Assembly: GCA_002786715.1 (NCBI GenBank) | Contig: PCTW01000094.1 | Location: forward strand, 9,563 to 42,680 | Direction of reading: 5' to 3' | Length of the DNA stretch: 33,118 nt | DNA from: Bdellovibrio sp. CG22_combo_CG10-13_8_21_14_all_39_27 | Lineage (GTDB): Bacteria > Bdellovibrionota > Bacteriovoracia > Bacteriovoracales > Bacteriovoracaceae | Part shown: piece by piece, positions 8,277-16,698 of the stretch | Numbering within the stretch: the stretch's first letter is position 1 | How the letters are laid out: the number at the start of each line of letters is the position of its first letter | Notes under the pieces: generated by a model | Seen by the model: only the letters and a program-made list of their open reading frames with translations | Told to the model about the DNA's origin: nothing | The model's database searches: none | Position numbers and translations under genes: made by a program

Positions 8277-9560
8277 ATGGAATCACTTTATCACTTTTAT
8301 TTAACTTTTAATCCTTATCTCAATCAGAATGAAGAACAAGGCTATACTCAGGCCCATGAGTTTTATGATTTGATGAAAGAATTGGTATCCATTGATCCAA
8401 CCGCAACTTGTTATTGGGGCAAAATGATTAATAAAGATAGGGACGCTTCTATCGATATTGGTGCCTTTCAGGAAATTTTAAACAACAATAATCAAAATCA
8501 TTTTTCAACTCACCTCTTTATTACAGATTTTCAAAATCTTTGGGTGGGAAAAGTAAAAGCAGTGACTCAACTAATCCCTAAAAATGCTAATACACTCTCC
8601 TTCTACAAAGATAAGAAAGTTGAAGTGTGGTTTGAAATTTCAGATTTTATACTCCTTGAGCATGGCCATATTGAAACAGCAAAACGCATCAGCGACCTCA
8701 AAATGGATAACTCCTACTCAGCTCTTCAAATTCAAGGATTGTCTCCTTTCACCACTTCAGTAAAATATCCCTGTATTATCGAAGATCAACAACTCGAACA
8801 GTATTTTGACGAATTCGACCAAAATGAAATAAGTCATCTCGTCTTAAAAGAGAATCCAGCTATTTTAAAATCTAATGCTCATCAAGTTCTCAAACTCATT
8901 CACAACTTTGTCCTTCCGGAAGAGATTTATGCAAAAATTCCTCATGCTGCAAAATTAGAAATTGAAACAGCTGAAATTGATATGCTTGAGCAAAGACATC
9001 ATAATATTCATAAGATTGCATTTTCTTATTTAAGAGCTCTTGAAGTGATAATGAATGATCTCATCATTCATCATATAAAGCGCAAAGGACAAGCCGAAGA
9101 TTTTTATGTAGATACCAGCTCTGCACCTCCAAAGATTTTTCTTCAACCGAGTAAAGACTATTTTGTAACCTTAAAAGAATATAACAAGAATTTTTCAATT
9201 AATACTCTTCTACATTTTGTCGACTATGCTAACAATCAATCTCACTTAGGATTCAAGAAATCTTTTTCAGAGCAAAAAGAATTTATTCGTTTTATCTTAA
9301 AGGATTTTACTGATGCAGTTAAAAATAATCATTTGATTGAAATAAGAAATGCTCTGGCCCATGGAGAAAACGAAAAAGTATCCCACAAAGACGCCATTGC
9401 AGTACGAAATATTATCTTAGGTTGTGGCACTCAAGGACTCATTTCAACTTGCTATGCTCTATTCTATAAAGAAAAGTTTCAACACTTTTATGAAGTTAGC
9501 GATTTTCATTCAAATCAATCTAAAGATAATAAGAAAGGGAAGCTTAAACTTGTGGGTTAA
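8277..9560 (+). CDS. Unknown protein with C-terminal HEPN-like domain (RNALAH)
   Basis: 427 residues, cytoplasmic by composition, with GAGG placed seven bases before ATG. The C-terminal third (about 250-400) is all-helical and contains EIRNALAHGE at 355-364: Arg357 and His362 form an R-X4-H motif preceded by a helix (FTDAVKNNHLIEI) and followed by another (HKDAIAVRNIILG). This is the signature of HEPN domains, many of which are metal-independent RNases in toxin and defence systems. The N-terminal part (about 1-230) is not recognised. No antitoxin-like partner is adjacent; the next gene, overlapping by 11 bp, encodes a secreted DUF547 protein. The HEPN assignment is by motif and helix pattern only. 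Confidence 0.55.
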   Translation: MESLYHFYLTFNPYLNQNEEQGYTQAHEFYDLMKELVSIDPTATCYWGKMINKDRDASIDIGAFQEILNNNNQNHFSTHLFITDFQNLWVGKVKAVTQLIPKNANTLSFYKDKKVEVWFEISDFILLEHGHIETAKRISDLKMDNSYSALQIQGLSPFTTSVKYPCIIEDQQLEQYFDEFDQNEISHLVLKENPAILKSNAHQVLKLIHNFVLPEEIYAKIPHAAKLEIETAEIDMLEQRHHNIHKIAFSYLRALEVIMNDLIIHHIKRKGQAEDFYVDTSSAPPKIFLQPSKDYFVTLKEYNKNFSINTLLHFVDYANNQSHLGFKKSFSEQKEFIRFILKDFTDAVKNNHLIEIRNALAHGENEKVSHKDAIAVRNIILGCGTQGLISTCYALFYKEKFQHFYEVSDFHSNQSKDNKKGKLKLVG

Positions 9561-10287
9561 ATTACTAGTCAGTGTTTTAGTCATTTCTCAATCTTGGGCC
9601 TTTGATACTCAGTTTCAAGAATATGATAAGCTGTTATCTCTAGTCGTGACTGAGAATAATTCAAGTAGCGTTGTCGATTACTCATTACTTAAACAAAATA
9701 ATGAATTGCTTAAAAAAATTGTTTCTAGCTTCGAATCACTGGATGAAAATACATATAAAGCAATGAATGAGAATCAAAAACTAGCTTTTTTGATAAATGC
9801 CTACAATGTCTATACATTAAAGCTCATTACAGATAATTATCCAATCAAATCAATAAAGGATGCTGGTTCACTTTTTTCAAGTCCCTGGAAAAAGAAAATT
9901 TTCAAACTGTTTAGCACTAACGTAAGCCTGGATATGATCGAGCACGAAATGATTCGCAAAAATTTCCAAGAGCCTCGCATTCATTTTGCAGTTAACTGCG
10001 CTTCTATTGGCTGTCCTGCTCTCTCTGCCGAAGCCTTTAAGGCAACAAAAATAGAGCAGCAACTTTCAAGAGCTGCAACAAAATTCCTTAGCGATCAAGC
10101 ACGAAACCGCTTTGATTCGGTTTCAAATACTTTTTATGTTTCACCCATTTTTAAATGGTACAGAGAAGATTTTGAAAAAAGTTCTGGAAGCCTTGAGAAT
10201 TTTTTAAAATCGTATTTTCCAAATTATAAAGATCAAAAAGCTGAGATTGAGTTTAACGATTATGATTGGAACTTAAACAAGAAATAA
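9550..10287 (+). CDS. Secreted DUF547 domain protein
   Basis: 245 residues from a TTG at 9550. This start is preferred because AAAGGGAAG lies seven bases before it and because the product then begins with a signal peptide (about MWVKLLVSVLVISQSWA, cleavage before FDTQ). The DUF547 pattern is clear: VDYSLLKQN near the start, then KLAFLINAYNVYTLKLI, then RIHFAVNCASIGCPALSAEAF with two conserved cysteines, and FKWYREDF near the end. DUF547 proteins are exported and of unknown biochemical function, although the fold has been compared with cysteine-protease-like folds. The gene overlaps the previous one by 11 bp and ends just before a hairpin terminator. Confidence 0.8.
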   Translation: MWVKLLVSVLVISQSWAFDTQFQEYDKLLSLVVTENNSSSVVDYSLLKQNNELLKKIVSSFESLDENTYKAMNENQKLAFLINAYNVYTLKLITDNYPIKSIKDAGSLFSSPWKKKIFKLFSTNVSLDMIEHEMIRKNFQEPRIHFAVNCASIGCPALSAEAFKATKIEQQLSRAATKFLSDQARNRFDSVSNTFYVSPIFKWYREDFEKSSGSLENFLKSYFPNYKDQKAEIEFNDYDWNLNKK

Positions 10288-10290
10288 AAA

Positions 10291-10317
10291 GGCCCCTCAT
10301 TCGAGGGGCCGGTCTTT
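10291..10317 (+). terminator. Hairpin terminator after the DUF547 gene
   Basis: An 8-bp perfect GC-rich stem (GGCCCCTC / GAGGGGCC, 10291-10298 with 10303-10310) with a four-base loop ATTC begins three bases after the stop codon. It is preceded by an A run and followed by GGTCTTTA, which is only weakly T-rich. The stem also works for transcripts from the other strand (the A run becomes a T run), so it may be bidirectional and also serve the decayed minus-strand gene next to it. Confidence 0.7.
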
Positions 10318-10340
10318 AATGGATAAAGGTTATTAATTAA

Positions 10341-10646
10341 TTACAGCTTTTTTATTTTTACACCGTAATTACAAGTAAATTTCTTTTGAGTGGCCTTTAG
10401 TGCTAACGTTCCAGCTTCTACCAAATTTCTCCCGCATTCGCCAACAGAATATCCCTCAGCTAAACTGCCATAGCGATCAGGACACGCTGCAATGCAGAAG
10501 TTCTGAGGAACTTCAGAAGTAACTTTCTCACATTTAACCGTTTTTACTCCGTAATTACAACTATAAGCAAACTAAACTTCTCTTTTTGCATTAACGTCAG
10601 CTTCAACTTCAAGCATTCCAGAATCAAGTACTAGATAATGAATGCT
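10341..10646 (-). pseudogene. Decayed cysteine-rich repeat protein (in-frame stop, no start)
   Basis: On the minus strand a 102-codon open stretch is interrupted by TAG at 10572-10574. Its two halves are copies of one unit: LDSGMLEVEADVNAKREV-stop-FAYSCNYGVKTVKC and LVEAGTLALKATQKKFTCNYGVKIKKL. A cysteine-rich stretch (CIAACPDRYGSLAEGYS) lies between them. There is no credible start codon; the frame opens after a TAA only four bases past the stop of the acyltransferase gene. I read this as the 3' remnant of a secreted repeat protein that has lost its 5' part and acquired a nonsense mutation. It fills the otherwise empty space between the DUF547 and acyltransferase genes. Confidence 0.65.
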
Positions 10647-10650
10647 TTAT

Positions 10651-11304
10651 TCAAAAATAGGCTTCAGAGACTGCTTTTTCGTGATCTTCCATTTGATGGG
10701 CCAATTCAGACTGTACCCTTGAAAACTCATTTTCATTAAGATCCTTAGCAATTTGAATTGGACTTCCGTAACTTACAATAATTTTACTGAAAGGTTTTGG
10801 AAGACGAAATTTATCCCACGAGTTAAAAACCCATTGGGATTGCGCCTTTGCATGATAAGGAACGATGGGTATTCCCGACTTGCTGGCCATGTCCACGATA
10901 CCTGGCTTAACCATGTGTGCAGGACCTTTGGGGCCATCAACAGTAATAGCTCCTGGAAGTCCGGTGGACAAAACCTCAATCATATCATTTTTGGCCTCTT
11001 TACCGCCTTTATCGACATTGCCCTTGCGGGAACTACCTCGAAAAGGAGTGTGCCCCATACGAACCATCACCCGTGCCAGAATCTCTGCATCCTTTGAGCG
11101 AGAGACAATTACCACATGCGGAGTTTTTCTTTGGGCAAGTATTCCTGCAAAAAGATTCTGATGCCAAATAGAGAGTAAATAGCTGCCATTAGGGCCAAGT
11201 TCCTTGGCCTCTTCGAGATGGTCTGTGTTGATATAAGTAAAGCGATAACTCTTATAGAAAAGACAAACGATACCTTGGGCAATCCAACTTAAAATATTGA
11301 TCAT
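10651..11304 (-). CDS. DUF374 lysophospholipid acyltransferase-like protein
   Basis: 217 residues with one N-terminal hydrophobic stretch (about 3-17). It shows the DUF374 branch of the LPLAT superfamily: SIWHQNLF (about 46-53) replaces the HX4D motif of PlsC, followed by VSRSKDAE, FRGSSRKG and TVDGPKGPAHMVKPG (about 120-135), then KSGIPIVPYHA. Members acylate lipids such as the lipid A precursor or lyso-phospholipids at the inner membrane; the exact substrate cannot be read from sequence. The ribosome binding site is weak. It is not clearly in an operon: the GspE-type gene ends 37 bp upstream on the same strand, and the decayed repeat gene lies directly downstream. Confidence 0.85.
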   Translation of the reverse strand: MINILSWIAQGIVCLFYKSYRFTYINTDHLEEAKELGPNGSYLLSIWHQNLFAGILAQRKTPHVVIVSRSKDAEILARVMVRMGHTPFRGSSRKGNVDKGGKEAKNDMIEVLSTGLPGAITVDGPKGPAHMVKPGIVDMASKSGIPIVPYHAKAQSQWVFNSWDKFRLPKPFSKIIVSYGSPIQIAKDLNENEFSRVQSELAHQMEDHEKAVSEAYF

Positions 11305-11341
11305 GAGTTATTATACAAGAAGAAAAAGGGTTGAGATATCT

Positions 11342-13135
11342 TTAATAGGCAACTTCGAGTACTTCTTCCAGAGATGTTTCCCCTTCAATCACTCTCTGTG
11401 CACAATTGACTCGAAAGGGGACAAAAAGCCCTCGCGATTTTTCTTTAAGCTCACTCATCTCTATTTTCTGATGAATAATTTTTTTCATATCATCGGTGAA
11501 TTCAACTAATTCATAGACACAAAGACGCCCAACATAACCCGTATTTTTACATTCATTACAGCCCGCAGGTTTGTAAATAAACTCAGGTGCCTTTAATTTA
11601 TTCCCATCTAAAAGGATATTCCACTTGTCCTTAGGAGTTGGAATTTTCTCTTTGCAATTGGGACACAACCTTCTAACCAGTCGTTGTGCGAGAATGCCTT
11701 TCAATGAAGAGTTAATTAAAAATGAAGGAAGTCCTAAATCAATTAAGCGTTGAATGGTCGCTAGTGCACCGTTGGTGTGAACAGTTGAGAAAACGAGGTG
11801 ACCCGTGAGCGAAGCTTGAATTGCTGATTCGGCGGTTTCATAGTCTCTAATCTCCCCCACCATGATGATGTCGGGGTCTTGTCTCAAAAAAGATCTGATG
11901 GATTCAGCAAATGTTAATCCTATTTGTGGATTTACTTGAATTTGGTTTATGCTATCAATATTCATTTCGATTGGATCTTCCACTGAGCAAACGTTCACAT
12001 CCTCAGTCGCGACAATATTCAATGATGTATAAAGAGTCGTTGTTTTTCCAGAGCCAGTAGGACCAGTCACGAGAACTAAGCCTTGGCTTGAATGAATCAT
12101 CGAATTCCACATTTCAACATCGGGAGCATTAAAGCCTATAAAATCTAAATTTTGTCCTGCAACAGTTTGGTCAAAAATTCTCATAACGATTTTTTCGCCA
12201 TGATAAGTAGGAACTGAGGAAACTCTCATCTCAATTTTTTTACCATTATCAAGAAAGCGTTTGATTCTTCCATCTTGTGGTTTTCTTTTTTCATCAAGCT
12301 TCATTTCTGACAGGATTTTGATACGACTAATAACGCTTAACATGGCCTCAGGATCGATTTTGTAAACAACTTTGAGCTTACCATCGACTCTAAAGCGGAT
12401 TTGTCCCATCCCCTTTTTAGGTTCCATGTGAATATCAGATGCTCTTTCTGTATAGGCGAAATTAATCAACCAGTCGACGATCTTAACCACCGAACTATCT
12501 TGATCACCCCAGCGTTTCTGTTTTCCAATCTCAATTAATTTATCGAGATCTTCAATTTTTCCATCGCGCAAAAGTTTTTGCTCATGCTTTGATCTTTCGG
12601 CAATGGTAGCCCCTTGCATCGAGCTTAACGTTTTCTGAACGACAAAAATCTCATCTAAAACTAATTTAATTTGAGTTGGACTCGCAAACTTAATAATAAT
12701 ATCTTTCTTAATGATATTTTTAATTTCATCGACCCAAGAATGATCTCTTGGTTGAGCAGAAGCGAAGACGACAGATGTCTCGTCTACAAAAATGGGAAGT
12801 ATTTGTAAGCGTGAGGCATAAGCATAAGGAATGACTTTTACGATAGATTCAATATTCATGCTCATAGAATCAATTTTGATATACGGAATTTCAATTTTGT
12901 TTGCTAAGAACTCGGTCAACTCGTCGATACTTATCATTCGTCCTGCGCGTCTTCGATCGGGCACTCCGTGTTGCGAAATGATGGACAGTGGATGATTGCG
13001 ATTTATTTTATTTTCTGTAAAGATCTTCTGGGCCGAAACCTCATCAATTAATGAGTCATTAACCATATAGCCCAACACTTCTTTTAGTGTTAATTTAGGA
13101 CCCATTAATATCTGTTTTTTTAAGGCTTGACCCAT
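11342..13135 (-). CDS. GspE/PilB-family pilus or type II secretion assembly ATPase
   Basis: 597 residues. An N-terminal MshEN-type domain (about 15-165) precedes the ATPase core: ERASDIHMEP at about 230-239, Walker A GPTGSGKTT at 358-366, an Asp box and Walker B (QDPDIIMVGEIRD) near 420-432, and a His box (STVHTNGA) after it. Near the C-terminus CPNCKE and CNECKNTG provide the four-cysteine zinc site that marks the GspE/PilB subgroup and is absent from PilT. The protein powers pilin assembly at the inner membrane. No other pilus or Gsp genes are adjacent, so it is a lone copy and I do not assign pilB or gspE. The start has no strong ribosome binding site; a TATACT at 13168-13173 (minus strand) is a possible -10 element. 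Confidence 0.9.
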   Translation of the reverse strand: MGQALKKQILMGPKLTLKEVLGYMVNDSLIDEVSAQKIFTENKINRNHPLSIISQHGVPDRRRAGRMISIDELTEFLANKIEIPYIKIDSMSMNIESIVKVIPYAYASRLQILPIFVDETSVVFASAQPRDHSWVDEIKNIIKKDIIIKFASPTQIKLVLDEIFVVQKTLSSMQGATIAERSKHEQKLLRDGKIEDLDKLIEIGKQKRWGDQDSSVVKIVDWLINFAYTERASDIHMEPKKGMGQIRFRVDGKLKVVYKIDPEAMLSVISRIKILSEMKLDEKRKPQDGRIKRFLDNGKKIEMRVSSVPTYHGEKIVMRIFDQTVAGQNLDFIGFNAPDVEMWNSMIHSSQGLVLVTGPTGSGKTTTLYTSLNIVATEDVNVCSVEDPIEMNIDSINQIQVNPQIGLTFAESIRSFLRQDPDIIMVGEIRDYETAESAIQASLTGHLVFSTVHTNGALATIQRLIDLGLPSFLINSSLKGILAQRLVRRLCPNCKEKIPTPKDKWNILLDGNKLKAPEFIYKPAGCNECKNTGYVGRLCVYELVEFTDDMKKIIHQKIEMSELKEKSRGLFVPFRVNCAQRVIEGETSLEEVLEVAY

Positions 13136-13214
13136 ACTAACTTATCGGTAGCCGACAAATAAGCTTGAGTATAAAAGACAACTAAATTATCATTAAAAAT
13201 CGATAAGATAGCGA

Positions 13215-13460
13215 CTATTCTTTGGTTTTAAGCTCAGCCTCATTCTCTGCAATGAACTCGAGAATATCGTCACGCTTATCGAGCAGCTTTTCCCATTGTT
13301 CTTTATAGAGAGTCACAGGAAATCTTCCCATCCCATACACAGAGACAGCGCCCTTGGCACTTACTTTAAAAGTTATATCGCGAGATTTCTTTTTATCTGC
13401 TTTGAGCTTTTCATTCTCAGCTTTTAATCTCTCAATTTCCTTGGCCAGATCTTCACTCAT
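13215..13460 (-). CDS. Small coiled-coil protein of unknown function
   Basis: 81 residues with a good AAGGAG five bases before ATG. The first third is a charged heptad-like helix (LAKEIERLKAENEKLKAD), then comes a short beta-rich segment with VSVYGMGRFPVTLYKEQW (about 40-57), and an acidic helical end. The middle segment, especially YGMGRFPVTLY, looks strongly conserved in small bacterial proteins I have seen, but no function is known to me. It lies 13 bp downstream of the first PAP2 gene on the same strand and so is probably co-transcribed with the PAP2 pair. Confidence 0.65.
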   Translation of the reverse strand: MSEDLAKEIERLKAENEKLKADKKKSRDITFKVSAKGAVSVYGMGRFPVTLYKEQWEKLLDKRDDILEFIAENEAELKTKE

Positions 13461-13473
13461 ATTAACTCCTTGA

Positions 13474-14382
13474 TTAAAAACTACGACTTGTTATCAACCC
13501 ATACGTTCTATCATCTTTGCCAGATCCATAATAGAGAGGTTGAAGATTCCAACTCGAAACTTCATTCGATTTTTCACTTCCGACTTTAGTGGCCGCACGT
13601 CCAGCAACATAGCCAATAGCAATCCCCAAAGGATAATCACTCACCCAATGAACACCAATATTGACCATTTGAAATGAAACTAAGGCCAAAGCAGTATAAG
13701 CAATCGGTCTGATGATGTGGCGATATTCTGGATAATTTGTATCAATGACAGTCATGGTGGATGTAATGGCCATCAAATGCCCTGAAGGAACGGCATCGTG
13801 AGCAGAAATGTCCTTATCATAATCCTTAGAAAAAGGTTTCCACTTTCCTCTGTAGACAGTGGTTCGATTAGGATCTTCTCTTCCGGTTGCGCGCTTAATA
13901 AGTTGGGTTGGCAAAGAACCAGAGAGAAGCGCTGTTAAAATTTGAGTTCCGGTCTTTTGCGCTTTGATATCGTGATTCATGCTCCCATTAATATAAAATG
14001 AGGAAGCGACAAAAAATTGGGTCCATCCATTTCCGAGATAATAAATAGTAGAACCGACATCAGAAGGTCCTTGGAGAATATTCGTATCAAAAAGTGTAAT
14101 ATAGGACTTTGTATGATCATCGTTGCCCAAACCAAGTGAACGTCCCCACTTTTTTGCGTGGGTATAAATTTTCTCATCATAAATGTAAAAGAATACCGAT
14201 GAAGCAATAATTGCGGCCCAAGTTTTTAAAGTTTCGGGTTTTGTATTAAAGGAATCTTGCCAAGTTATTTTGAGAGTCTCTGGAATATCAGTCACAATAT
14301 GGCCGAGAGAATGACCTTTAAACTCTTCTGCAAAGGCGATGGAATTTAAGCACAAAAATATTATTATTATATACTTAATCAA
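13474..14382 (-). CDS. PAP2-family phosphatase-like protein with two altered signature arginines
   Basis: 302 residues from a TTG that overlaps the upstream PAP2 stop as TTGA; GGGAG lies eight bases before it. A signal-like N-terminus (IIIIFLCLNSIAFAEE) and several hydrophobic segments place it in the envelope. PAP2 motif 2 PSGH (199-202) and the His245/Asp249 of motif 3 are intact, but motif 1 (normally KX6RP) reads K163...D170-P (KRATGREDP) and the arginine of SRX5H is Met239. Both lost arginines normally bind the substrate phosphate. It could be an inactive or re-purposed homologue of lipid phosphatases or LPS-modifying enzymes. It is coupled to the normal PAP2 gene upstream by a 4-bp overlap. 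Confidence 0.85.
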   Translation of the reverse strand: MIKYIIIIFLCLNSIAFAEEFKGHSLGHIVTDIPETLKITWQDSFNTKPETLKTWAAIIASSVFFYIYDEKIYTHAKKWGRSLGLGNDDHTKSYITLFDTNILQGPSDVGSTIYYLGNGWTQFFVASSFYINGSMNHDIKAQKTGTQILTALLSGSLPTQLIKRATGREDPNRTTVYRGKWKPFSKDYDKDISAHDAVPSGHLMAITSTMTVIDTNYPEYRHIIRPIAYTALALVSFQMVNIGVHWVSDYPLGIAIGYVAGRAATKVGSEKSNEVSSWNLQPLYYGSGKDDRTYGLITSRSF

Positions 14383-15131
14383 AATGAATATCTCCCTGAA
14401 GCGAAAAAACCATTATGCGAAATAGGAATCATTGAAAAAGTAATATTCTTATTCTCACTACTCTTGTCGTAGAGTGAATTTATCCCCAGACCGAATGCTG
14501 TCCCGACCGTTGCTCCTGCGAGAACATCTTGCAAGTAATGCGAATCAGAATTCATTCTTTGGACACCAACCAAAGCTGCGAGGGCATAAGCAGGAATTCC
14601 ATAATAAAGAGGATGTCTTGCTCCCACTACTGATGCAAAAGCAAAGGCCGTGGTTGTATGACCAGAAGGAAACGAGTTTCTGTTTGGTCCATTAGGTCTT
14701 TTCTCTCTAATGGTGTATTTAAGTATCGTAGTAACTAGCGCGGCATAAGTTGTTGCCTTAAACATCACTTCTGCATTTTCGTAGTAGCGTTTTTGATCAT
14801 CACTGTCTTTCTCTCCAAAATAACCCAAGCCGAGCATTGATAAAAAATAGATTCCATTTGGGACATCTCTTCCTGCAAGTTCAATTGGCTCATCGGCATC
14901 GCCGAGGCGATTAGACTTCGTCATCGTTTTACGCAAAGGATAAACAATAGAATCTCTTAAAAAATAATTAGTGATAAAAGTAGTCGAAGCCCCGACAATA
15001 AAAACATTGCGTGCGGATTCTTGTGTCATTGGACTTGAAATTTCTCTACCAAAATCGTTAATGTTCCAAGCATTGGCACAAAAGGAAACACTCATCATGG
15101 CAAAAAATATGATTCTTCTCAAAATATACAT
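14379..15131 (-). CDS. PAP2-family membrane or exported phosphatase
   Basis: 250 residues from the ATG at 15131; an in-frame TTG at 15152 would add seven basic residues, but the ATG gives a cleaner signal peptide (MYILRRIIFFAMMSVSFCANAW). All three PAP2 motifs are complete: K...REKRP for motif 1 (LKYTIREKRP), FPSGHTT for motif 2, and QRMNSDSHYLQD for motif 3 (R-X5-H-X3-D). Such proteins remove phosphate from lipids such as undecaprenyl pyrophosphate, phosphatidate or lipid A; the substrate is not predictable. The stop overlaps the TTG of the next PAP2 gene. It is divergent from the third PAP2 gene, with 42 bp between starts. Confidence 0.88.
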   Translation of the reverse strand: MYILRRIIFFAMMSVSFCANAWNINDFGREISSPMTQESARNVFIVGASTTFITNYFLRDSIVYPLRKTMTKSNRLGDADEPIELAGRDVPNGIYFLSMLGLGYFGEKDSDDQKRYYENAEVMFKATTYAALVTTILKYTIREKRPNGPNRNSFPSGHTTTAFAFASVVGARHPLYYGIPAYALAALVGVQRMNSDSHYLQDVLAGATVGTAFGLGINSLYDKSSENKNITFSMIPISHNGFFASGRYSF

Positions 15132-15173
15132 TTTAATTATTATTCTCTTCAATCACAATAAAAGCTAGTATGA

Positions 15174-15846
15174 ATGAATATGAAAAACAGACTTTCAGTT
15201 AAATCTTTCACTAATCTTTTTGCATCTCGTAAAATCCGACTTCTCACATTTGCCTTTTCTTTTTTCTTTTTTGCACTTTTTATTGAACTTACTTGGGAAT
15301 TATGGGAACAGGACCATAAACTTTTCTTGATCGATCAATCTATTATTGGATTTGTGGCAAACCATAGAATATAGAATAATGAAGTTTAATGGCTCGGCCC
15401 TCGATATCACCGCCATGGGCTCTCCTACGCTTTGTTTGCTAATATCTGCAATTACCGTAGCTCTTTTATGGATCAATCAAAGAAAAAGGGAGTTGGTTTA
15501 TTTTATCACTGTATCACTCGGGGCAGGAATTTGGTCAGTTATTATTAAAAATATTATAGAGAGAGCAAGACCTCAAGGAATTCCCGTCCTCATCCATGTC
15601 GAGGGCTTTTCATATCCTAGTGGTCACACTCTAGCAGCAACTTCAATTTATCTCTCATTGGCCTTTATTCTAAATAAAAACTTCAAATTCAAATATAGCT
15701 GTCCTTTTTTCTTTTCCCTTTCAGTTATCTTGTTCAGCTTAGTTGGATTCTCTCGTATATATTTAGGTGTCCACTACCCTAGCGATGCCCTTAGTGGTGT
15801 TTTTTTTGGTTCAGCTTGGGCCATTTTTCTGGCTTCATTTTTATAA
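15174..15846 (+). pseudogene. Frameshifted PAP2-family membrane phosphatase
   Basis: Two overlapping frames make up one PAP2 protein. Frame one (from ATG 15174) encodes a basic start and a transmembrane segment (FAFSFFFFALFIEL), then LFLIDQSIIGFVANHRI, and stops at 15374. The second frame carries EYRIMKFNGSALDITAMGS onward to 15846 with complete motifs: KNIIERARP, PSGHT and SRIYLGVHYPSD. A one-base shift within about 15346-15374 would join them into a roughly 220-residue protein of normal PAP2 form. There is no long homopolymer or obvious slippery site there. It is either a recent inactivating mutation or a sequencing error; the downstream motifs show little decay. Confidence 0.75.
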
Positions 15847-15882
15847 AGAATAATCTTATCAAAATATTTATCCAGACTTCGA

Positions 15883-16698
15883 TTATATCCAAAGTTTAGG
15901 ATCTAAACGAAAATATTCTTTATAGAGCTCATAGAGATCAGGATGATCATCACTAAAAATGTGAGAATTTTGAAAAAACTCTTCGACAGTGACAGCAAAG
16001 AACTCTGCTTCATTTTTAGTTCCATAAAAATCAATATCTGAATGTCTATGATGCAGGGCCTTGTTTCGTAAATCAAGATAATGCTTCGACATAACCATCT
16101 GCCAAATTTTATATGAACTGCCTTTATTCAAAATGGGAGTACCGTCCATTCCACCATCGCGACCATCAAGTTGATGAGCAAATTCGTGAAAGAGAACATT
16201 AGATCCTCTCTTCCAATGAGTAAGATCATAAAGCGTAGTATCCCATGCAATAATAACTGGGCCGTGCTTCCAAGATTCGCCAAGTCGAGGATTCTCTGGG
16301 GCTTTCATGTTTTGTAGGGAAATTTTTTTATTTTTCTCATCGAAAGTACTTTCGGAGATATAAATCGTTGTTAAATCTGGATAAATCTCCTTCTCATCAG
16401 TATTTAATATAAGAAGACAGGCATGGGCAGCTATGAGCACTTTCATAAATGGTTCGATTTTAAAATCTTCAATACTCAAAAAAATTTTATATTCTAAAAA
16501 ATAGAGAATTAAGTATTTAAGCTTTTCTTGTTGGCGACTTTCAAGAAATGAATAAGGATAGAAATGTTCAATGAGTATTTTTTCATACTCAAGCGGCAAA
16601 GTCCTTCTCTGTAGATGATAGGCCCGCCATTTTTCACGCAAAATAAACTGATAAAGTAGTCCAAAGGATATGAATCCTATGACGATATAAGTGATCAT
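15883..16698 (-). CDS. mtfA: MtfA-type zinc-dependent peptidase
   Basis: 271 residues with an N-terminal membrane anchor (about 3-19), which classical E. coli MtfA lacks. The core is typical of the MtfA/M90 family: EPFMKVLIAAHACLL (about 82-96), then PVIIAWD (about 147-153), the zinc motif HEFAHQLDGRDG with His171/Glu172/His175, and the third ligand Glu232 in NEAEFFAVTVEEFF. In E. coli, MtfA acts on the Mlc repressor and links to sugar-PTS control; whether that holds here is unknown because no Mlc or PTS gene is in view. The start overlaps the stop of the PhoD-like gene by 4 bp (ATGA), so the two are coupled. Confidence 0.88.
   Translation of the reverse strand: MITYIVIGFISFGLLYQFILREKWRAYHLQRRTLPLEYEKILIEHFYPYSFLESRQQEKLKYLILYFLEYKIFLSIEDFKIEPFMKVLIAAHACLLILNTDEKEIYPDLTTIYISESTFDEKNKKISLQNMKAPENPRLGESWKHGPVIIAWDTTLYDLTHWKRGSNVLFHEFAHQLDGRDGGMDGTPILNKGSSYKIWQMVMSKHYLDLRNKALHHRHSDIDFYGTKNEAEFFAVTVEEFFQNSHIFSDDHPDLYELYKEYFRLDPKLWI

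Noticed and set aside
10753-11161. Plus-strand frames of 98-114 residues opposite the DUF374 gene
   Set aside because: They are shadows of a well-conserved acyltransferase on the other strand.
15346-15374. Programmed ribosomal frameshift in the PAP2 gene
   Set aside because: No slippery heptamer or downstream hairpin was seen; mutation or sequencing error is simpler.
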